A stretch of 64,000 nt of DNA from the NCBI GenBank assembly GCA_019233755.1, contig JAFAMD010000041.1:1-64000 (forward strand), read 5' to 3'. Under the pieces are notes generated by a model. The model was given only the letters and a program-made list of their open reading frames with translations, had not been told where the DNA came from and did not search any database. A program made the position numbers and the translations under genes. This DNA is from Acidobacteriaceae bacterium. Lineage in GTDB: Bacteria; Acidobacteriota; Terriglobia; Bryobacterales; Bryobacteraceae. Of this stretch, positions 16,838 to 24,248 are shown piece by piece (positions within the stretch are counted from its first letter, which is position 1; every line of letters begins with the position of its first letter).

Positions 16838-17392
16838 CTAGGTACCCGCCGCCCTTAAGGCTCGCGCTATTTGTGTCACCGTCTTGCCTTGAAGATGGGC
16901 CAGTTCGAACGGCTCGGCAGCGGGGTCGCGATTGAAGCGGCCAATCGGCATCATTGTGAGACCGAGGTGCGCCATCACTTGGTACATGCTTAGCAGGGTC
17001 GATTCACTCCCCAATTGGGGTGCATAGCTCGACGTGAACGCTGAGCCGACTTTCCCGTTCAGCTTGCCTTCCGACCACAGCGTGTCGAGTGAATCGAGGT
17101 AAGCCTTCAGCTCAGCGCTCACGGCCCCAAAGCGGCACGGTGTGCCCAGGATGATTGCGTCGGCCCATTTCGCGTCCGCCTCCGTCGGCGCGGCATACTC
17201 CTTCTGCATACGGTCGCGGTTCTCCTTCCACTCCGGCACTTGGTGCACGACCTCCTCCGGTGCCAAGTCGCGAGCCCGCCGTAAACGGATCTTTGCGCCA
17301 GCCTGCACCGCGCCTTCAGCTATCCAAACCGCTAACCTTTCCGTCGACCCGTACCTGGAATAAAACGTCACCAGCACGTTCACATCATCCAT
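16838..17392 (-). CDS. wrbA: WrbA-type NAD(P)H:quinone oxidoreductase (flavodoxin fold)
   Basis: A 184-residue flavodoxin-like protein. The FMN phosphate loop is VTFYSRYGSTERLAVWIAEG, the isoalloxazine-contact segment is AIILGTPCRFGAVSAELKAYLDSL, and GKVGSAFTSSYAPQLGSESTLL matches the WrbA family. These enzymes reduce quinones to quinols by two-electron transfer and so prevent redox cycling. AAGGAG lies eight bases before ATG 17392. The gene is divergent from doxX-marR-pirin across a 179-base region holding a perfect palindrome, so both sides are probably controlled by the MarR-type repressor. Confidence 0.9.
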   Translation of the reverse strand: MDDVNVLVTFYSRYGSTERLAVWIAEGAVQAGAKIRLRRARDLAPEEVVHQVPEWKENRDRMQKEYAAPTEADAKWADAIILGTPCRFGAVSAELKAYLDSLDTLWSEGKLNGKVGSAFTSSYAPQLGSESTLLSMYQVMAHLGLTMMPIGRFNRDPAAEPFELAHLQGKTVTQIARALRAAGT

Positions 17393-17447
17393 CAGGAAAT
17401 CTCCTTCGCTTTTTCTTTGTCTTCCCCGTATAGGCCTCTCAACAATA

Positions 17448-17461
17448 TCTCGATGTCGAGA
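17448..17461. promoter_or_regulatory. Palindromic operator candidate between wrbA and doxX
   Basis: TCTCGATGTCGAGA is a perfect inverted repeat with a two-base centre, flanked by AATA on the left and ATC on the right. It lies between two divergent genes, with a marR gene one place downstream. As I recall it, the MhqR (MarR-family) operator of Bacillus subtilis is close to ATCTCGA-N2-TCGAGAT, which this site matches almost fully. Control of quinone-stress genes by the local MarR protein is therefore a strong inference. No binding data exist here. Confidence 0.65.
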
Positions 17462-17571
17462 ATCTTTATTTGCGAGTAGTGCATCTCAAGTTTAGATGGC
17501 AACCGGGACCAGGCTCTCCGGAATAGGCGGAATGAACGGCCGGTGCTCACAAAGAAGGATCAATTCGCAAT

Positions 17572-18039
17572 ATGCTTCGTAAACTAACAGCGACCGATAA
17601 CGACTCCGCAACGGCGATTTTACGCGTTGTGCTGGGAATTGTGTTTTTCGCGCATGGCGCGCAGAAAATGCTGGGGTGGTTCGGGGGCTACGGCTTCTCC
17701 GGAACCATGGGCTTCTTCACCGGAATGCTGCATATTCCCGCGCTATTCGCGTTTCTGGCAATCGTCGCAGAGTTCTTCGGCGGTCTCGGCTTGATTTTCG
17801 GATTGCTGACTCGCGTTGCGGCGTTTGGGATCGCCGCGAACATGCTTGTCGCCATCCTCATGGTTCATCACCAATTCGGGTTCTTTATGAACTGGTCCGG
17901 TTCGCAGAAGGGCGAAGGATACGAATACCATCTGCTCACACTGGCAATCACCGTTTTCCTGATGATCAAAGGCGCCGGCGCCGCTTCGCTCGATCGCGCG
18001 TTGTCTGCTCGAGTGCCTGATTACGCCATCGCGAGCTAA
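17572..18039 (+). CDS. DoxX family membrane protein
   Basis: A 155-residue inner-membrane protein with four hydrophobic helices: ILRVVLGIVFFAHGAQKMLG, ALFAFLAIVAEFFGGLGLIFG, VAAFGIAANMLVAILMV and HLLTLAITVFLMI. The HGAQK(M)LGWF motif after the first helix is typical of DoxX/MhqP/CatD proteins. Several members in other bacteria belong to quinone- or thiol-stress operons, with a role linked to the quinone pool. AAGGA precedes the ATG. It heads a run with the marR and pirin genes, 22 bases before marR. Confidence 0.9.
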   Translation: MLRKLTATDNDSATAILRVVLGIVFFAHGAQKMLGWFGGYGFSGTMGFFTGMLHIPALFAFLAIVAEFFGGLGLIFGLLTRVAAFGIAANMLVAILMVHHQFGFFMNWSGSQKGEGYEYHLLTLAITVFLMIKGAGAASLDRALSARVPDYAIAS

Positions 18040-18061
18040 ACAACCCCGGATAGGTTGAAAG

Positions 18062-18556
18062 ATGAGCAAGGGTACACGTGTCACTGCGCCGCGACTCTTG
18101 GTGGTCCTGGCAAAGACTTATCGGGCCTTGAGCGCGCTCGCAGAGCGCAGCACCGCGGCCGCCGGGCTCGGTAACAGCGACTTCATGGTTCTCGAAGCAC
18201 TCTTGCACAAAGGGCCTTTGACGATTTCTGAAATTCAGGCAAAGGTGCTACTCGCGAGCGGATCAATGACTGCGGCTGCCGACCGTTTGGAGAAGAAGGG
18301 GCTCGTCATTCGCAAAACGATTGCTGAAGACAGGCGCGCCCGCCTACTGGAACTGACGCCCGAGGGCCGGGCCTTGATCGCGTCGGTTTTTGAGAAGCAC
18401 GCCCAGGACCTCGAGGCCTCTATGGCTGTTCTGGGCGACGACGAAAGGCAACAACTATACGGGCCTCTCAAGAAGCTGGGCTTGTTCGCCGCCGAAACCC
18501 TGGAGCGGCAAAGAACCGGACGCGATATTCGCAAGGATACAGGAACTGAAAAATGA
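18062..18556 (+). CDS. MarR family transcriptional regulator
   Basis: A 164-residue winged-helix repressor. The DNA-binding part reads LGNSDFMVLEALLHKGPLTI, then SEIQAKVLLASGSMTAAADR as recognition helix, then LEKKGLVIRKTIAEDRRARL with the D-RR wing conserved in MarR proteins. There is no obvious paired-cysteine redox switch, so ligand or electrophile sensing cannot be read directly. The gene sits inside its likely regulon, and its stop overlaps the pirin start (ATGA), so the two are translated together. The likely target is the palindrome at 17448-17461. Confidence 0.9.
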   Translation: MSKGTRVTAPRLLVVLAKTYRALSALAERSTAAAGLGNSDFMVLEALLHKGPLTISEIQAKVLLASGSMTAAADRLEKKGLVIRKTIAEDRRARLLELTPEGRALIASVFEKHAQDLEASMAVLGDDERQQLYGPLKKLGLFAAETLERQRTGRDIRKDTGTEK

Positions 18557-19257
18557 TTACACTACGCAAGAGCAACGAACGCGGCCACGCCAACCATGGC
18601 TGGCTGGACTCGCATCACACATTCTCATTCGCCAGTTATTACGACCCGGAACACATGGGCTTCCGCAGTCTGCGCGTGATTAACGAAGATCGCGTTGCCC
18701 CAGGGCGCGGTTTTGGCGCCCACGGCCATCGCGATATGGAAATCCTGACCTACGTTCTTAGCGGCTCGCTCGCTCACAAGGACAGCATGGGCCATCAGGA
18801 AGTGCTCGGGCCTAATGAAATTCAACGCATGTCGGCAGGCACTGGAATCATTCACAGCGAATTCAATGCCTCTGAAACGGAGCCCGTCCATTTCTTCCAG
18901 ATTTGGATAGAGCCTTCCACAACAGGCACTCAGTCTACCTATGAGCAAATCGGCTTCCGTGCGGAGGAGAAGAACGGAAAGCTTAAACTCCTCGCCGGAC
19001 CCCGAGGCGGAAACGGTGTGGCACGCATCAACCAGGATGCGCAGGTCTTTGTTGCTGAAGTGCCCAAAGGGGAGAAGATCGGTTACGATCTGAAGGCGCA
19101 GCGCCACTCCTGGCTGCATGTCATTCGCGGTGCCGTGAACCTCAACGGAACACCTCTTCACACCGGCGACGCCGCGGCAGTGAGCGACGAAACCGGACTC
19201 ACTATCACCGGCACGGATTCAGAGCCGAGCGAAATCCTCCTGTTTGACCTCGCCTGA
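18553..19257 (+). CDS. Pirin family protein (YhaK-type)
   Basis: A 234-residue bicupin. The N-terminal cupin shows the metal-site motif GAHGHRDMEILTYVLSG and the later His in GTGIIHSEFN, both conserved in pirins. Some bacterial pirins oxidise quercetin with O2; others act in redox sensing. The fold is clear but the substrate is not. It overlaps the marR stop by four bases. Together with doxX, marR and divergent wrbA this forms a compact quinone/electrophile-response cassette. Its end is only four bases from the convergent GH67 gene. Confidence 0.9.
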   Translation: MITLRKSNERGHANHGWLDSHHTFSFASYYDPEHMGFRSLRVINEDRVAPGRGFGAHGHRDMEILTYVLSGSLAHKDSMGHQEVLGPNEIQRMSAGTGIIHSEFNASETEPVHFFQIWIEPSTTGTQSTYEQIGFRAEEKNGKLKLLAGPRGGNGVARINQDAQVFVAEVPKGEKIGYDLKAQRHSWLHVIRGAVNLNGTPLHTGDAAAVSDETGLTITGTDSEPSEILLFDLA

Positions 19258-19261
19258 TTCG

Positions 19262-21526
19262 TTATGGATTATGTGGCTTGATGGCCACATAATCCAGCGC
19301 TGCATGATCTCCACCGTCCGGAGTTCCCACAATTCGAATCTCATCCCCCGGCCGTAACGCCACTTCACTAATCCTCTCGCGAGTGGCTGTGTCTCCGTTC
19401 GGCGCCTTGCCAGGCAACTGCGCATCCGCCGTCCACGACCGGATGAGTTGATCGCCCACAAACAATTGGAATTTCGCTAAACCCGTGTTGACGTCGAAGT
19501 ACTGCACGTCGAGGTCGTACCACCCGGCCGCGCCGGTAAACGGAAAAGAGGCCGTGCAACTCTTTCCCGGCACTGCGCACGTGATCGCCCTTCCGCCGGA
19601 AGCATCCTCCCACGGCGTGACGTTCTCTACCAGGTAGCCGTCCGTCTTCATCGCCTCCGCTTCCACGCGGCCTGGATAATGCCCGACCCGGCCCTTCGCG
19701 TCCGGTATCCCCGATTCACGCAGAAACCACTCACAGATCGCATCGCGCCACACGATTGCGTGTCCTGCCTGGTACTCGAGCCTCAGCAGCACGGCTTGAT
19801 ACCGCTGCTCATCTATCCGCCCGCGCAGTGTCTTCCACCATTCCGGAAACTCCTGCGCCTCCGCCGCTGCCTCATAGTGCGAATCGTAGATCTCTTGGAT
19901 CACCGTCTTCCCTGAACGCAACATGTCTGTGTACGGCAGGTGGTGGAAGAACAACACCAGATTATCCGGCGTCGTCTTCACTGACTCATACAGCGCCGCC
20001 ACGGACGGCGAATACTGCCCGACATACCCCGTTCCCGTCGCAATGGTCCGGTCCATCCCGACCCCCTCGTGATCCGCCCGAATCCACTGTCCCCAGCCAT
20101 TCCTTTCCGCTGACTCAATACCGGGCCCGTAGTGACCGTGCAGGATATCCGTCAGCGTTCCAAGTCCCAGCGGCCCCGTGTAGCCCTCGTACACCCGCCA
20201 CGACTCCAGTTGAATCGTGGCGATTGTGTCCGTCACCCGCGCATCGTGGCCGTATGTCAATTGCGTCCACTCCTCCGCAATCTCGCGGGAAGTCAGATCC
20301 GGATTCCATGCCAGCCGCCCGAACCCATACAGATTGGCCATCGCAAGATCACTGCCCAACCAGTTCTCGTCGAGCCCGACGTTGGCCACCCCCACCAACC
20401 CTCCCATCGGACGCTGGAAGGCCTTCCCTGACACGATGTCTTTTACCGGCGTGTTCCTGCCGCTGACGCGCAAATCGAAATTAAGAACCTGCTTCCACAT
20501 GGGAACGAGAAAACAGACATGCCGCTGCTGTCCCGTGTACTCCTGGGTGATTTGCAATTCCAGCGTCTCGTTCGTGCGTTCCAACCCGCCAATAAGAGGC
20601 GAAACCGGCTCGCGCGCCTGAAAGTCGATGGGCCCATACTTGATCTGCACCGCCGCGTTATCAGCGAATGGTTCGAGGGGATCGAAAGTATCCAGTCCAC
20701 CGATGGTTTCCGGGCTCCCCAAGTCCACTGAGAGAGACAGCCTCACGCCCCAGGGACGGAACGCATCCGCAAGGCGCGCCACCTGCGGCAGCATCTCAGA
20801 TGTCAGCAGCTTTGGGTTAGCATTGACATTGTTGATCGTACAGCCATCGATGCCTAGGGAAGCCAGCAGCCGCGCATAGTCCGCCGCGCTCCTCAGGTCA
20901 GGCCGCACTTCCCCGTTCTCAAAGAAGATCGAACGTCCGCCATAACCGCGCTCGATACTGCCGTCTAGATTGTCCCATTGGTTCACCCAGCGAATCGGAG
21001 CATACGGATTGCTTTCTTCATCCAGGGCATCGACTCGCTGGTGCAAAGCGATCCGCCGCAGCAGCGCGAACGCTCCATACAGTACACCGCGGTCATTCGG
21101 CGCCAGGATCAGCAGCACGTCGTGCCCGCCGAGCTGCGCTGATTTCAGCCAATACCCGTCCTCATCCAGATCGCTCGGTGGATGAAGATCCGAAAACGCC
21201 TGCCGCGCTTCCGTCAGTGTCCCAAGCACGATCATGCCCTCGGGCACCACCGCGCTGCTTTTGCGCAGGGTCCTGCCGAGCAGCCCCCGAACGCCGCGAA
21301 TGGTCTCGTCACCTGCAGAGTCCATTACGGGCGAATGATTGAGCATCACCACCGTCGCCGGCAACCGATCGTACATGTCGGTGAGAACGCGATCGCTCAA
21401 AGGTTCATCCCGCAGCCACGCGTCGTATCCCGTTTCCGCTTTCGCGGGAGCCGCACTTGCCAGGCACCACAGTGCTGCCAGCACAGGAGCCACAGTCGTA
21501 GTCGCGCGAATATCGGCAATTTTCAT
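19262..21526 (-). CDS. GH67 alpha-glucuronidase
   Basis: A 754-residue exported enzyme. A signal peptide (MKIADIRATTTVAPVLAALW, cleavage near AKAET) precedes the GH67 N-terminal domain (ETGYDAWLRDEPL). In the central TIM barrel YAPIRWVNQWDNLDGSIERG, GCTINNVNANP and LVGVANVGLDENWLGSD are family signatures. The C-terminal region includes FPEWWKTLRGRIDEQRYQAV. GH67 enzymes remove 4-O-methyl-glucuronic acid from xylan-derived oligosaccharides. The last 130 or so residues (from GRVEAEAMKTDGYLV) look like an extra beta-sandwich carbohydrate-binding module. ATG 21526 is taken over the in-frame TTG nine bases upstream. It is divergent from the Gfo/Idh gene. Confidence 0.92.
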   Translation of the reverse strand: MKIADIRATTTVAPVLAALWCLASAAPAKAETGYDAWLRDEPLSDRVLTDMYDRLPATVVMLNHSPVMDSAGDETIRGVRGLLGRTLRKSSAVVPEGMIVLGTLTEARQAFSDLHPPSDLDEDGYWLKSAQLGGHDVLLILAPNDRGVLYGAFALLRRIALHQRVDALDEESNPYAPIRWVNQWDNLDGSIERGYGGRSIFFENGEVRPDLRSAADYARLLASLGIDGCTINNVNANPKLLTSEMLPQVARLADAFRPWGVRLSLSVDLGSPETIGGLDTFDPLEPFADNAAVQIKYGPIDFQAREPVSPLIGGLERTNETLELQITQEYTGQQRHVCFLVPMWKQVLNFDLRVSGRNTPVKDIVSGKAFQRPMGGLVGVANVGLDENWLGSDLAMANLYGFGRLAWNPDLTSREIAEEWTQLTYGHDARVTDTIATIQLESWRVYEGYTGPLGLGTLTDILHGHYGPGIESAERNGWGQWIRADHEGVGMDRTIATGTGYVGQYSPSVAALYESVKTTPDNLVLFFHHLPYTDMLRSGKTVIQEIYDSHYEAAAEAQEFPEWWKTLRGRIDEQRYQAVLLRLEYQAGHAIVWRDAICEWFLRESGIPDAKGRVGHYPGRVEAEAMKTDGYLVENVTPWEDASGGRAITCAVPGKSCTASFPFTGAAGWYDLDVQYFDVNTGLAKFQLFVGDQLIRSWTADAQLPGKAPNGDTATRERISEVALRPGDEIRIVGTPDGGDHAALDYVAIKPHNP

Positions 21527-21655
21527 GGGAAGCAATCAAGAAGCGCAAGCCGAAGGTTGCCCTGGGGTCCGCTTCGCACGTATCAACATATACCCAGCTT
21601 TAGACCAGCCGGCGCTATTTCCGTGTAATAAACTCACAGCAGCGAATCTTCCCTC

Positions 21656-21660
21656 AGGAG
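21656..21660 (+). promoter_or_regulatory. Ribosome binding site fixing a TTG start
   Basis: AGGAG lies six bases before TTG 21667. It is well placed only for this codon and supports a TTG start, which puts the Tat motif SRRQFF at residues 6-11. Confidence 0.7.
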
Positions 21661-21666
21661 CACATC

Positions 21667-23016
21667 TTGCAGAAGCAACCGTCCCGCCGCCAGTTCTTCC
21701 GAAGCGCGGCGGCCTCCAGTGTCGCCGCAGCCTCTCTACCCGTCTTTCTTGAGGAGCCGCTTATGGCCCAGGCGTCAAAATCCGCCTCGCCGAACGACCG
21801 CATTCAGTTCGCCATCATCGGTATCGGCATGCAAGGCTCGGGCCTGCTCCCCAATGCCATCAGTCTTCCCGGTGCCACCTGTGTTGCCGCAGCCGACCTT
21901 TATGAGGGCCGGCACACTCTCGCCAAACAGATCACCGGCAATCCCAACCTGCCCACAACCCGCCACTATCAGGAAGTACTCGACCGCAAAGACATTGATT
22001 GCATCATCGCTGCCGTGCCCGATCACTGGCACATGCGCGTGGTCGTCGATGCCTGCAACGCCGGCAAAGATATCTACTGCGAGAAGCCCATGTCTCACAC
22101 CATTCCTCAGGGCTTCGAGATGGCCCATGCTGCCGAGCGCAATAACCGCATTGTGCAAATCGGTTCGCAGCGCGTCAGCTCCGTCCTCTGCCGAAAGGCT
22201 CGCGAGATGTACCACGATGGCGTAATCGGCGACATTGAAATGGTTGAGCTCAGTCTCGGCCGGAACAGCCCCACCGGCGCCTGGGAATATCCGCCGCCCT
22301 TCGATGCTTCGCCTGAAACAATCGATTGGGATACCTGGCTAAACGACGCGCCGAAAATTCCCTTCGATAAGTACCGCTTCGCTCGCTGGCGCTGCTGGCG
22401 CGAATATGGTACCGGCGTTGCGGGCGACCTCATGGTTCACTTGCTGAGCGGCATGCTGTATACGCTTGGCTGGAACGAGCCGCCCCGCTCGGCCTCCGCG
22501 CTCGGCGGCATCTTCCGCTGGAAAGACGGCCGCAACATGCCGGATCTCCACACCGTCTTGTTCGACTATCACGGCATCCCTGTCTATGTGCGCTTGAGCC
22601 TCGCCGGTGAAACGCCCGAACTGGCCCGCTTCATCGGCCCCAAAGGCATTCTCGACACCAGCGGTACCTATATTCGTTACACTCCGCAAACCGGCGCCGA
22701 TGATGGTCCGAGCTACTACGCCAGTAGCTTTCCTCGCGAAATGCGCGACCAGTACAGGGAGCAATGGCATCGCGAGCACGACCCCGTTCCCGGTCATGAA
22801 CCCACCGCCGATGACACGACCTACGAAGGCCATGATTGGGACGATGTGAAGCCGCATCTCTGGACCTTCTTTCAATCAGTGAAATCGCGCCAGCCAGTGG
22901 CCGAAGACGCGGTTTTCGGTAACCACGCCGCCATCGCATGCCACATGGCCAACGAATCGTACTTCCGCAAGCAGACGGTCTATTTCGACGCAGAGGCGAA
23001 ATCGATCAAAGCCTAG
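21667..23016 (+). CDS. Tat-exported Gfo/Idh/MocA family oxidoreductase
   Basis: A 449-residue NAD(P)-dependent sugar oxidoreductase. The N terminus carries a Tat signal (SRRQFFRSAAASSVAAAS), so it is probably folded with its cofactor and exported. Next are the Rossmann motif AIIGIGMQGSG, the dehydrogenase strand IDCIIAAVPDHWH and the signature YCEKPMSHT. The C-terminal half is the alpha/beta substrate domain (DTWLNDAPKIPFDKYRFARW). Family members act on sugars, inositols or glycosides; the substrate here is unknown. Its position beside GH67 and a mutarotase-like gene suggests work on sugars released outside the cell. It starts with TTG. Confidence 0.9.
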   Translation: MQKQPSRRQFFRSAAASSVAAASLPVFLEEPLMAQASKSASPNDRIQFAIIGIGMQGSGLLPNAISLPGATCVAAADLYEGRHTLAKQITGNPNLPTTRHYQEVLDRKDIDCIIAAVPDHWHMRVVVDACNAGKDIYCEKPMSHTIPQGFEMAHAAERNNRIVQIGSQRVSSVLCRKAREMYHDGVIGDIEMVELSLGRNSPTGAWEYPPPFDASPETIDWDTWLNDAPKIPFDKYRFARWRCWREYGTGVAGDLMVHLLSGMLYTLGWNEPPRSASALGGIFRWKDGRNMPDLHTVLFDYHGIPVYVRLSLAGETPELARFIGPKGILDTSGTYIRYTPQTGADDGPSYYASSFPREMRDQYREQWHREHDPVPGHEPTADDTTYEGHDWDDVKPHLWTFFQSVKSRQPVAEDAVFGNHAAIACHMANESYFRKQTVYFDAEAKSIKA

Positions 23017-23109
23017 ACGCCTACCTTTAAGCCGCTATCAGCGAAGGGGGCTCTGCCATGTTCCCTTCGCCATATATGATTCTCTGTGGGGCGCGTCGCG
23101 CCCATACCC

Positions 23110-24144
23110 ATGGCTAGAACTCGCCCCTGCTTCATTGCCGTACTCGTGCTCTCGCTGCCTATTGCTTCACAGGCGCAGAATCAGGCCCCGCCGCAGGCCG
23201 AAATCTCGAATGGTCCGCTCCGCGTCAAGCTTTACCTGCCGGATGCCCAGACCGGCTACTATCGTGGGACCAGGTTCGATTGGTCAGGCGTGATCGCGAG
23301 CCTCGAGTATGTTGGCCACAATTACTATGGCCCGTGGTTTAACAAAACCGATCCTGACGTGATTGACTTCATCTTCAAGGGGCCCGACATCATCGCCGGA
23401 CCCTGCAGCGCCATCACCGGGCCTGTCGAAGAATTCTCCACGAACGACAAAGCTCTCGGCTATGACGACGCTAAGCCCGGCGGGTCCTTCATCAAGATCG
23501 GAGTCGGCGCGCTCCGCAAGCCCGACGATCGCGAATATAACCCTTACCGCCCCTACCCAATCGTTGATTCCGGCAAACGCACCGTTCGCACGCAATCCGA
23601 TTCAGTCGCCTTCACGCAGCAGCTCACCGATCCATTCTCGGGCTACGCCTATCTCTATACGAAGGTTGTCCGGCTGGTCAAAGGCAAGCCCGAAATGGTG
23701 ATTGAACACCGGCTAAAAAACATCGGCCGCCGCCGCATTGAGACGTCCGTCTACGATCACAATTTTCTTGTCCTGGATCATCAGCCCATCGGGCCGGACT
23801 TCGTCATCACCCTGCCGTTTGACATCAAAACCGACAACCGGTTTAATCCCGACCTTGCCAGAGTCCAGGGCCGCGAGTTTACCTATCGAAAAGTGCTCGA
23901 GGGACGCGATACCTTCGAGACCTCCTTCTCCGGCTTCCGGCACACGCCCGCCGATTACCGCATCAGCATCGAAAACCGGAAGCAGGGAGCCGGCATGACT
24001 ATCACGGGCGATCGTCCGCTCAGCCGCGAAAGCCTTTGGTCCATTCGCTCCGTGCTCGCCATGGAACCCTTTATCGACATCTCTATCGATCCCGACAAAG
24101 AGTTCACTTGGAGCTATACGTACTCCTATTCCGTGGCGCGATAG
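23110..24144 (+). CDS. Secreted protein of probable galactose-mutarotase-like fold
   Basis: A 344-residue exported protein. A signal peptide (MARTRPCFIAVLVLSLPIAS, cleaved near SQAQ) is followed by a beta-rich body. It contains ISNGPLRVKLYLPDAQTGYY, RGTRFDWSGVIASLEY, YDHNFLVLDHQPIGPDF and AMEPFIDISIDPDKEF. The layout of a substrate-facing RFDWSG segment, a central HNF and a final ISIDPDKEFTWSYTY strand resembles aldose-1-epimerase-like beta-sandwiches, but no family signature is decisive. It could be a sugar-binding protein or an epimerase acting next to GH67 and the Gfo/Idh enzyme. A longer start (GTG 23086) is less likely because it would precede the signal peptide with unrelated residues. 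Confidence 0.6.
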   Translation: MARTRPCFIAVLVLSLPIASQAQNQAPPQAEISNGPLRVKLYLPDAQTGYYRGTRFDWSGVIASLEYVGHNYYGPWFNKTDPDVIDFIFKGPDIIAGPCSAITGPVEEFSTNDKALGYDDAKPGGSFIKIGVGALRKPDDREYNPYRPYPIVDSGKRTVRTQSDSVAFTQQLTDPFSGYAYLYTKVVRLVKGKPEMVIEHRLKNIGRRRIETSVYDHNFLVLDHQPIGPDFVITLPFDIKTDNRFNPDLARVQGREFTYRKVLEGRDTFETSFSGFRHTPADYRISIENRKQGAGMTITGDRPLSRESLWSIRSVLAMEPFIDISIDPDKEFTWSYTYSYSVAR

Positions 24145-24248
24145 CGATCGCCCTCCAAATTCTGCTTAGAAAAGACTGAAGAACTTCACGTCTAGTACTA
24201 CCACTACCGTAGTTTTTCGTGATACGTTGTTTCCGGGTGTCTTTTCTG

